DNA of 16,207 nt from contig CAJXLH010000022.1 in assembly GCA_913055925.1 (NCBI GenBank), positions 1 to 16,207 of the forward strand, read 5' to 3'. Made by a program: the position numbers and the translations under genes. The stretch comes from an uncultured Maritalea sp. (GTDB lineage Bacteria; Pseudomonadota; Alphaproteobacteria; Rhizobiales; Devosiaceae). The notes under the pieces are model-generated. The model made no database searches. It was given only the letters and a program-made list of their open reading frames with translations, and was not told where the DNA came from. Positions 6,961-12,984 of the stretch are shown piece after piece; within the stretch, counting starts at the first letter, position 1, and every line of letters begins with the position of its first letter.

Positions 6961-7794
6961 ATGACTTCAAATCAACCAACCGAAAACGCGGCGTTGGCGA
7001 CGCGGTCATTCCGGCGCGAGTCATTTTCGCTGCATTATTTAGAAGGCGGGGATCGTGCCAATCCAACATTGCTATTATGCCATGGATTGGGCGCGGGCAA
7101 AGAACAGTTTACTGACGACGCTGCGTTTTTTATTCAGCAAGGTTTCCACGTATTGGTGCCAGACTTGCGCGGCCACGGGCAATCCAAAACGCCTTCACAC
7201 TTCACCGAGACATCTTTTTCTCTTGTGGCCTACGCGAATGACATTTTGGAGTTGGCCGATGAATTGGGCATTGAGAAGCTTCACTTTGTCGGCAACTCCT
7301 TGGGCGGGCTAGTTGGGCTGACGATTTTGAGGCTTCGCCCGCGACTTGTTGAAACTTTTGCAACCTTTGGCACGACCTACTCTTTGAAAACGTCGTCATT
7401 CACGATGGGGTTGGCGAAGTTTGTGAACCAATTGATCCCCCCAAGCTGGGTGGGCGATCTCGGCGCAAAAGCGGTATCGCGAAATGCGCATGGCCAAGCG
7501 GTGATGAAGAAATTGCTGGAAGCGGCGAACCCCAAGGTGACATCTTTGACCATGTCACACATTGCAGAATATGACTTGATCTCTGTAGCCGGCAACTCGC
7601 CGAAGCCGATGCTTTTATTGCGCGCTGAGCATGACAAACAAATCAACGCCGCAATTGGGCCGACCATAAAAGAGTTAAGTGTCAACGCGAACTTTAAAGT
7701 TGTTGAGGTTCCCGGCGCAGCCCATTGTGCGAACTTGGATGCGCCGGATCTTATACGTGAAGAGTTGCTGACCCACTTTGCGTCAGCATCCTAA
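6961..7794 (+). CDS. Alpha/beta hydrolase, second of a tandem pair
   Basis: A predicted 277-residue alpha/beta hydrolase, clearly paralogous to the gene just upstream. Shared landmarks include CHGLGAG, the QFTDDAAFF and PDLRGHGQS stretches, GNSLGG (nucleophile S113), a TFGTTYSL segment after the elbow, and AHCANLDAPD near the end. The triad is S113, D225 (RAEHDKQ) and H255. Conservation outside the motifs is only moderate, so the duplication is not recent and the two may act on different substrates. The ATG at 6961 has only a weak upstream site (GGAA, 6949-6952), so expression may depend on read-through from the first hydrolase. It ends two bases from the stop of the convergent membrane-protein gene, leaving no room for a separate terminator. 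The substrate is unknown. Confidence 0.88.
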   Translation: MTSNQPTENAALATRSFRRESFSLHYLEGGDRANPTLLLCHGLGAGKEQFTDDAAFFIQQGFHVLVPDLRGHGQSKTPSHFTETSFSLVAYANDILELADELGIEKLHFVGNSLGGLVGLTILRLRPRLVETFATFGTTYSLKTSSFTMGLAKFVNQLIPPSWVGDLGAKAVSRNAHGQAVMKKLLEAANPKVTSLTMSHIAEYDLISVAGNSPKPMLLLRAEHDKQINAAIGPTIKELSVNANFKVVEVPGAAHCANLDAPDLIREELLTHFASAS

Positions 7795-7796
7795 TT

Positions 7797-8195
7797 CTAT
7801 GCGCGGCGCTTGAGCCCGATCGCCGCTAATCCTGCCATTGCGACAAATAGGGTCCATTGGGGCATAACCCAAAGGCTTTGGAACATTTGCATGCCAGAAA
7901 AGACAAACAGGATCGCGATTCCAATATAAAGAATGATCAGCGCCAGTGTGAGATCTTTTGCGCGTGCCGACCGCATCGCGGCCCACCCAAAAAACACGCC
8001 CGCTAGCAGCAACAGCAACGTGATTTGGTTCCACATCACCTCCGCAATGCCCTTGGAAAGCATAGGGGCGTCCGAACGATGAAGCGGAACCATAATTTCT
8101 GGCGTGCCGCCAAAAACGTGAAGTCCAGTGGTGGCGAAAGACAAGACGGCGGCGGCGGCGAGCCAAGGATTTACTTTTTTGTTTGCATTGGTCAT
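7797..8195 (-). CDS. Uncharacterised four-helix membrane protein
   Basis: A predicted 132-residue integral membrane protein that I do not recognise with confidence. Four hydrophobic segments lie near residues 10-28, 52-74, 82-103 and 111-128. A short loop after the first helix contains GGTPEIMVPLHRSDAP, with H26 and H39. The C-terminus is basic (KRRA), suggesting it faces the cytoplasm. The ATG at 8193-8195 is preceded by AAGG eight bases upstream on this strand. The gene is divergent from a TetR-family regulator, and the 112-base gap between them carries two matching palindromes. One palindrome sits just upstream of this gene, so TetR control is likely. No enzyme motif is visible. Transport or sensing is possible, but nothing in the sequence supports a specific role. 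Confidence 0.8.
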   Translation of the reverse strand: MTNANKKVNPWLAAAAVLSFATTGLHVFGGTPEIMVPLHRSDAPMLSKGIAEVMWNQITLLLLLAGVFFGWAAMRSARAKDLTLALIILYIGIAILFVFSGMQMFQSLWVMPQWTLFVAMAGLAAIGLKRRA

Positions 8196-8215
8196 TTGCG
8201 TTACCTTACATAAAC

Positions 8216-8229
8216 ATACGCATCCGTAT
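8216..8229. promoter_or_regulatory. Putative TetR operator, copy 1
   Basis: An inverted repeat, ATACG-CATC-CGTAT, with five-base arms. It lies 20 bases upstream of the membrane-protein start and matches the arms of a second copy at 8255-8268. Position and symmetry fit a TetR-family operator controlling the leftward gene. Confidence 0.6.
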
Positions 8230-8254
8230 TTAAAGGCAATTTACAAACAAAACA

Positions 8255-8268
8255 ATACGGTTTCGTAT
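8255..8268. promoter_or_regulatory. Putative TetR operator, copy 2
   Basis: An inverted repeat, ATACG-GTTT-CGTAT, with arms identical to copy 1 and a different four-base centre. Centres of the two copies are 39 bases apart. This copy is nearer the tetR start (8308) and could serve autoregulation. A TTTACA at 8240-8245 could be a -35 box for tetR, but no convincing -10 box accompanies it. Confidence 0.6.
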
Positions 8269-8307
8269 GGAATATTGTCGCAGGGTTAATCAGCAAGAAG
8301 AGAAATC

Positions 8308-8874
8308 ATGGGTAGACGTGCAAAACATACCAAAACGGATTGGACTTTGGCGGCATTTGAAACCTTGGGCGCTGAGGGCATTGATGGCGTGAAAGTGGAG
8401 CGCATTGCCAAGACCCTTGGTGCAACCAAGGGCTCTTTTTATTGGCATTTTGCAGATCGGCCAGCCTTATTGGCGCATATGCTTGATTTCTGGGAAACCG
8501 AGGGCACCCACAACATCATTGAGCAATTGCAGGAGGCTGAACTTCCTGCCGCTGAGAAACTAAAGCAACTGGCACGAGTCTCTTCTGAAGCGCAAACCCA
8601 TGGCTTAGATTCAATTGCGGTAGAAGGCGCGCTGCGCGCTTGGGCGGGCCAAGATCCGATGGCCGCCGAAAAGCTAAAAAGCACCGAAGCCGTGCGCATT
8701 TCATATCTCGAACAACTGCTTTTGGACATCGGCCATGAACAAAACGCAGCAGAAACCTATGCGCGCCAGCTCTATCTGATGCTTTTGGGATTATATTCGA
8801 TTTCCCGACATAATCCCGACCCCCAAAATCGCGATTTGTTTATCGCTTTTGCAGACCAACTCGCTCAAGCGTAG
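8308..8874 (+). CDS. TetR-family transcriptional regulator
   Basis: A predicted 188-residue TetR-family regulator. The N-terminal DNA-binding domain is typical: an opening helix with AAFETLGAEGIDGVKVERIA, then the recognition part KTLGATKGSFYWHFADRPALL at about 36-55. The remaining two thirds should be the helical ligand-binding and dimer domain, with no recognisable ligand signature. The ATG at 8308 follows a purine-rich AAGAAGAGA at 8296-8304. The divergent membrane-protein gene and two palindromes between the genes suggest that it represses that gene and itself. Its 3' end overlaps the convergent DUF2306-like gene by 35 bases. Ligand unknown. Confidence 0.92.
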   Translation: MGRRAKHTKTDWTLAAFETLGAEGIDGVKVERIAKTLGATKGSFYWHFADRPALLAHMLDFWETEGTHNIIEQLQEAELPAAEKLKQLARVSSEAQTHGLDSIAVEGALRAWAGQDPMAAEKLKSTEAVRISYLEQLLLDIGHEQNAAETYARQLYLMLLGLYSISRHNPDPQNRDLFIAFADQLAQA

Positions 8875-9373
8875 CGTCAAATAGACCTTGCCACATGCGC
8901 TCCCACCGATAGTAAGCGCCAACAGACAAGACGATCAAAGCCACCAAAGACATAGGTATCCATTCCAATTCTACTGTTCCGAAAAAGTGTGAAAGCAAGC
9001 GCCCAGGCATGAGCGCAAAGGCAAAAGGTATGCAAAGTGCGGCCCAATACATGGAGCGCATTGCGCCGCGATGAGCTTTGATGTTTTTGCGCCGCGCATA
9101 AACGACACCTTCATAAACGCCCCAAAATGTGATCGGCACGAAGATGTGGATAGGGCTGAACGGTCCGATGAGCTTAAAGCCATGAATGAAAGCCGCGCTT
9201 GTCGCGGTGATGAGCATTAGGATCATCCAGCACCACCCCAAAATCTTGTGGGTCCTGTTGCCTTTCTTGCCCCAAAACATATAGGCACCGAGAAATAGAC
9301 ACATCAGCGCCGTCACCATGTGAAGTTGTATGGCAAATGGCATTCGATAAAAAATCTCGAAATTCAAAATCAT
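8840..9373 (-). CDS. DUF2306-like integral membrane protein
   Basis: A predicted 177-residue membrane protein with several hydrophobic helices. The pattern resembles DUF2306 proteins: a histidine in the first helix (QLHMVTALMCLFLGAY, H18), a histidine before a helix in RTHKILGW (H42), and AHRGAMRSMYWAAL (H101) opening another. The recurring histidines hint at cofactor or metal binding, but the function of the family is unknown to me. The start is uncertain. The ATG at 9371-9373 has AGGGG directly against it, TTG at 9365-9367 has that AGGGG at a better six-base distance, and an upstream TTG at 9389-9391 would add six residues. Its 3' end overlaps the tetR 3' end by 35 bases, and it is divergent from the LytTR gene. 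Confidence 0.82.
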   Translation of the reverse strand: MILNFEIFYRMPFAIQLHMVTALMCLFLGAYMFWGKKGNRTHKILGWCWMILMLITATSAAFIHGFKLIGPFSPIHIFVPITFWGVYEGVVYARRKNIKAHRGAMRSMYWAALCIPFAFALMPGRLLSHFFGTVELEWIPMSLVALIVLSVGAYYRWERMWQGLFDATLERVGLQKR

Positions 9374-9472
9374 CCCCTGTCGTTCATCCAATGTGGATCG
9401 CTTGCAAAATCTTGGCTAAGAGGTCACAAGAGTTGGGACAATTTTGTTTGCGCGAACTGAGGGAAAATTTAC

Positions 9473-10249
9473 GTGTTTAGCAGCGCCTTTCAATTGACGC
9501 TTCGTGAAATGCGCGACGTTTTTAGTTCGCCTCGTACGCTCGCCGCCATGCTGGTCATAGGGATAATGCTTGGCCTTATTGGGCCATTTTCAACATTTCA
9601 GTATTTCTTGCTGGCGCCGCGCATCGCTTATTGGGTGTTTATCGTTTTGACTTGCTACGGCGTTGGTGCATTTGGCGGCGGGTTTGTCGTCAACATTATG
9701 CACCAGCTTAAGCGCCAGCCAAACGTGGTTATGATGATTATCGGCGGCGGAATTGGCGCTGGTCTGCCCGTAGCGGTCACTGTAACAATCGCAAATGCGG
9801 CGATTTTGGGTGATTGGGAGATCAGCGGCTTTGAAGGTGTGATGACGCTTGTCTATTGCGTTCTGGTTTCCATGTGCATCACCGCGCTACATGTTTTGTT
9901 TTTGCGTGAAGATCGCCCATCAGCCACGAAACAAGTCCCGATCCTCGCGCGCCTTCAAATCCAAAATCGCGGCAAGCTTTTATATATGTCGATGCAAGAT
10001 CATTACATCAATGTGGTCACTTCGCGCGGACAAGAGCTTCTGTTGCTGCGCATGGGCGACGCTGAAAAGGAAACCACGGGCATCGATGGGTTGCGCATTC
10101 ACCGTTCGCATTGGATTGCGATTGAAGGCATCAAATCGGTGGACCGACAAAACGGCAACTACGTTGTTGAAATGCTCGACGGTGCCAAACTGCCCATTAG
10201 CCGCGGCCAGGTTCAGGCGGCACGCGACGCGGGTATTATTCCCAACTAA
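9473..10249 (+). CDS. Membrane-anchored LytTR-domain DNA-binding protein
   Basis: A predicted 258-residue protein joining a membrane domain to a LytTR DNA-binding domain. Hydrophobic segments lie near 22-40, 50-72, 84-112 and 122-145, with glycine-rich GGGIGAG at 91-97. After a short linker, residues about 157-254 show LytTR hallmarks: MQDHYINVVTSRG, RIHRSHWI, and NYVVEMLDGAKLPISR. There is no response-regulator receiver domain or kinase, so a signal would have to act on the membrane part directly. LytTR domains bind DNA direct repeats. The target here is not known. The start is GTG at 9473 with AGGG at 9460-9463, nine bases upstream. The adjacent divergent gene encodes a DUF2306-like membrane protein, a natural candidate target or partner. 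The stop overlaps the convergent trhO stop by three to four bases. Confidence 0.9.
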   Translation: MFSSAFQLTLREMRDVFSSPRTLAAMLVIGIMLGLIGPFSTFQYFLLAPRIAYWVFIVLTCYGVGAFGGGFVVNIMHQLKRQPNVVMMIIGGGIGAGLPVAVTVTIANAAILGDWEISGFEGVMTLVYCVLVSMCITALHVLFLREDRPSATKQVPILARLQIQNRGKLLYMSMQDHYINVVTSRGQELLLLRMGDAEKETTGIDGLRIHRSHWIAIEGIKSVDRQNGNYVVEMLDGAKLPISRGQVQAARDAGIIPN

Positions 10250-11256
10250 GCTTTTGCGGCCTCAGCGTTGAGCTTGCGCTGTTCTTCGCGCAACTCTTTC
10301 ATCCGTTTTTTGTTTTCTTCGGCAAATTTTGCAGCATTGTCGCCAATGTGCTCTTGGCCGCGCTTTTCAGCCAAACGGATTTGCTTTTCACGCTCTGCAG
10401 CGCGCGCGCGACTTTTCTCACTTATTTTGCCCGCACAATGATGGCATTGCTGACCCTCAATGAAATCCGCATGTTTCATGTCGTCAGGTGTCAACGGGAA
10501 CCGGCAAGCGCGACAAAGTGTGAGATTACCTTGCGCCAAGCCATGCCCCACGGACACGCGCTCGTCAAAGACGAAACACTCGCCATCCCACATGCTTTGT
10601 TCTTCTGGCATTTCTTCCAAATATTTCAAAATGCCGCCTTTGAGGTGATAAACTTCCTCAAAGCCTTTAGCGAGCATATAGGCTGACGCTTTTTCACAGC
10701 GGATGCCGCCGGTGCAGAACATTGCAACCTTCTTGTTCTTTTGCGGGTCTAGGTTTTTCTCTACGAAGTCTTTGAACTGGGTGAAGTTTTCTGTCTTTGG
10801 ATCGACAGCACCTTCAAAAGTGCCAATCGCCACTTCGTAGTCATTCCGCGTGTCCAACACCACTGTTTCGTCGTCTGAAATAATGTCGTTCCAGTTTTCC
10901 GGGTTGACATAGGTGCCAACAATCTTGGTCGGATCTGCCTCTGGCGCGCGCAGCGTAACGATTTCTTTTTTCAGCTTTACCTTCATCCGCATGAAAGGCA
11001 TTTCTGCGGCGGTTGAGTATTTCAGTTCTGAGTTTTTGAAACGGCCTTTGAACAGGTTTCCGCGTTCCAAATAGTCAACAAGCTCATCAATGGCGGTTGG
11101 GGTGCCAGCCACAGTGCCATTGATACCTTCTTCAGCAAGTAGCAAGGCCCCTTTGACGCCACGGTCTAAACAGAACTGGTGAATGGGTTCGCGCAGCTCT
11201 TTATAGTCTGGGAGCGACACAAATTTATACAGCGCTACAACCTTGAACTGAGACAT
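10246..11256 (-). CDS. trhO: tRNA uridine(34) hydroxylase TrhO (rhodanese-domain)
   Basis: A predicted 336-residue TrhO (YceA) protein. The N-terminal acylphosphatase-like part (ALYKFVSLPDYKEL, then EEGINGTVAG at 42-51) precedes a rhodanese domain with VVLDTRNDYE at 132-141 and the active-site loop FCTGGIRCEKA, where C181 is the catalytic-type cysteine and C187 a second one. A CRACRFPL motif and a later CHHC pair in the C-terminal part could bind zinc. The tail is a long charged helix rich in lysine, glutamate and arginine. The family carries out oxygen-dependent 5-hydroxylation of uridine at the tRNA wobble position, on the path to 5-(carboxy)methoxyuridine. The ATG is at 11254-11256 with AAGGA eight bases upstream. 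It is convergent with the LytTR gene and divergent from the aldo/keto reductase gene. Confidence 0.95.
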   Translation of the reverse strand: MSQFKVVALYKFVSLPDYKELREPIHQFCLDRGVKGALLLAEEGINGTVAGTPTAIDELVDYLERGNLFKGRFKNSELKYSTAAEMPFMRMKVKLKKEIVTLRAPEADPTKIVGTYVNPENWNDIISDDETVVLDTRNDYEVAIGTFEGAVDPKTENFTQFKDFVEKNLDPQKNKKVAMFCTGGIRCEKASAYMLAKGFEEVYHLKGGILKYLEEMPEEQSMWDGECFVFDERVSVGHGLAQGNLTLCRACRFPLTPDDMKHADFIEGQQCHHCAGKISEKSRARAAEREKQIRLAEKRGQEHIGDNAAKFAEENKKRMKELREEQRKLNAEAAKA

Positions 11257-11334
11257 GTCGCATTTCCTTGCGTTAAACTTCGAAAAGGCGGTTTATCAAA
11301 CTCAGCGGCGCTCGCCAAGTCCAGCTTTGATCCC

Positions 11335-11411
11335 TTGCATTTTTTGCAATTTTCCGCTTGCCTTGGACCTGCTCCAATAGCCTAACAAGCTTCATATTGG
11401 AGCTAAACCAA
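11335..11411. repeat. Short inverted repeats before the aldo/keto reductase gene
   Basis: Three small symmetric elements lie in the trhO-reductase gap: TTGCA/TGCAA (11335-11349, TTTTT centre), TTGGA-CCTGC-TCCAA (11363-11377), and TTGG/CCAA (11397-11411). The shared TTGGA half-sites could be an operator. No regulator gene is adjacent, and I could not place a convincing promoter among them. Confidence 0.3.
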
Positions 11412-11426
11412 GTGAAGGGAACCGAC

Positions 11427-12464
11427 GTGCCATATAAAGCCGATGAAAACCGATATCAAGATATGCAATATCGCCGGACGGGAAGATCAGGATTAAAGCT
11501 ACCTGCTATCAGCCTAGGGCTATGGCAAAATTTTGGTGGCACGCGAGATTATCCGAGTGCGTTCGAGATATTGAGCTACGCCTTTGATCAAGGTGTAACT
11601 CACTTCGACCTTGCCAACAATTACGGCCCGCCTCCTGGATCTTCTGAAGAGCTTTTTGGACAAATGATGGCGCGCGACTTTGCGCCCTATCGCGATGAGA
11701 TGATCATCTCTTCCAAAGCCGGCTACGATATGTGGCCCGGTCCCTATGGTGAATTTGGTTCACGCAAATATCTGATCGCCAGTTGCGACCAAAGCCTAAA
11801 GCGCTGTGGTGTTGAATATTTCGATATTTTTTATTCGCATCGGTTCGATCCGGAAACTCCGCTTGAAGAAACAATGGGTGCGCTCGCATCAATCTACAAG
11901 CAAGGCAAAGCGCTCTATGTTGGTGTATCGTCTTACCCCAAGAAAGAAACGATCGAAGCCCACCGTATTTTGAAAGAAATGGGCGTACCCCTGACTATTC
12001 ACCAACCTAGCTATTCAATCTTGAACCGCTGGATCGAAGACGATGGAACCCTCGACACGCTTGGTGAACTTGGGATCGGGTGCATTGCATTTTCACCACT
12101 TGCGCAAGGTGTTTTGAGCGGCAAATATTCGAACCGCGACAACGCGGGCACGCGCGCTGGCGAAGCCAACTCATCACTATTTGGCCGCCATCTCGAGCAA
12201 GGTGTGCTGGACGCCGTAGATGCACTACAAACGTTGGCAGATCAACGCGGCCAAACACTTGTTCAACTTGCGCTCGCATGGGCTTTGCGCCGTGATGAGA
12301 TGACTTCTGCGCTTATTGGCGTGCGGACACTTGAGCAGCTTAAGGACAATTTGGGGGCGCTGAACAATTTGACGCTTTCTGACGAAGAGTTGCAGATCAT
12401 CGATAATGCGGCCAAGACCGGCATGATGGATTTGCATCCACAACCTGGCGGCTGGCTACGCTAG
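11427..12464 (+). CDS. Aldo/keto reductase, YghZ (L-glyceraldehyde-3-phosphate reductase) type
   Basis: A predicted 345-residue NADPH-dependent aldo/keto reductase. It closely follows the pattern of E. coli YghZ, with shared stretches such as LANNYGPPPGS, KAGYDMWPGPYG, SRKYL and FYSHR. The catalytic tetrad is D61, Y66, K97 and H138. YghZ reduces L-glyceraldehyde 3-phosphate and methylglyoxal, so a role in detoxifying reactive carbonyls is likely. The coding frame is open from 11358, but I place the start at GTG 11427. AGGGA at 11416-11420 is six bases upstream, and the protein then aligns with the YghZ N-terminus (PYKADENRYQDMQYRR against ANPERYGQMQYR). The upstream gap to divergent trhO contains TTGGA/TCCAA inverted repeats. 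A GNAT gene follows after nine bases and is probably co-transcribed. Confidence 0.92.
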   Translation: MPYKADENRYQDMQYRRTGRSGLKLPAISLGLWQNFGGTRDYPSAFEILSYAFDQGVTHFDLANNYGPPPGSSEELFGQMMARDFAPYRDEMIISSKAGYDMWPGPYGEFGSRKYLIASCDQSLKRCGVEYFDIFYSHRFDPETPLEETMGALASIYKQGKALYVGVSSYPKKETIEAHRILKEMGVPLTIHQPSYSILNRWIEDDGTLDTLGELGIGCIAFSPLAQGVLSGKYSNRDNAGTRAGEANSSLFGRHLEQGVLDAVDALQTLADQRGQTLVQLALAWALRRDEMTSALIGVRTLEQLKDNLGALNNLTLSDEELQIIDNAAKTGMMDLHPQPGGWLR

Positions 12465-12473
12465 GCCCATAAA

Positions 12474-12953
12474 ATGACAGAAATCCGCAGTGCACATACC
12501 GACGAAACGGACAATTTGGCGAAATTTTACCACGATATGTGGCATGAAAGCCAAGCGCCTTTTCAGGACAAACGCATTGCGGATTTTCGCGACCTACGTT
12601 TCATGCGCGCGCGCATAAACGAATTCTTCCCGCATATATTTGTTGCCACTAATGGCAATCAAATCGAGGGGTTGATGGTGGCGCATAACGACCGCTTGTC
12701 GCAGCTATTTATTCACCCCAAAACGCGCGGCCAGGGCTTGGGCGCAAATCTTTTGGCACTTGGTGAAGCGAAAATGATGGCTGAAGGAACCGTTATCGCA
12801 ACCCTTAGCTGCATAAAGGGCAACGATGGTGCACGCCGTTTCTATGAACGCCATGATTGGACGGTGTTTGACGAGCACAGCAAAATGGGGGAAACCCACC
12901 AAGGTTGGGTTGCGCCGGTGCATATTTGGGAAATGCGCAAAACCCTAAAATAA
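12474..12953 (+). CDS. GNAT-family N-acetyltransferase
   Basis: A predicted 159-residue GCN5-related acetyltransferase. Motif A with its acetyl-CoA pyrophosphate-binding turn is clear at 77-94 (QLFIHPKTRGQGLGANLL). The KGNDGARRFYERHDW segment at 115-129 matches motif B. The acceptor is unknown: it could be a small molecule, an antibiotic or a protein. The ATG at 12474 is only nine bases after the reductase stop and has no strong ribosome site of its own, so it is probably read as the second gene of that operon. A terminator-like hairpin begins three bases after its stop codon and also serves the convergent fumarase gene. Confidence 0.88.
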   Translation: MTEIRSAHTDETDNLAKFYHDMWHESQAPFQDKRIADFRDLRFMRARINEFFPHIFVATNGNQIEGLMVAHNDRLSQLFIHPKTRGQGLGANLLALGEAKMMAEGTVIATLSCIKGNDGARRFYERHDWTVFDEHSKMGETHQGWVAPVHIWEMRKTLK

Positions 12954-12955
12954 AA

Positions 12956-12974
12956 GGGCCGGCAATGCCGACCC
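12956..12974 (-). terminator. Intrinsic terminator of the fumarase gene (possibly bidirectional)
   Basis: A hairpin with GGG/CCC and CGGC/GCCG stems, one C-A mismatch between them, and a three-base loop. Read on the minus strand it is followed by TTTTATTTT, the U-rich tract expected after fumarase. On the plus strand the following bases (TCAATATTTCC) are a weaker tract, so termination after the GNAT gene is less certain. Confidence 0.75.
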
Positions 12975-12984
12975 TCAATATTTC

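Noticed and set aside
7783..8166. Arginine-rich frame on the - strand overlapping the four-helix membrane protein
   Set aside because: It is an alternative frame of the same DNA. The membrane protein frame has regular helices, a start with a ribosome site and a sensible C-terminus.
11358..11426. N-terminal extension of the aldo/keto reductase
   Set aside because: It has no homology to YghZ-type proteins, and a well-placed AGGGA supports the GTG at 11427.
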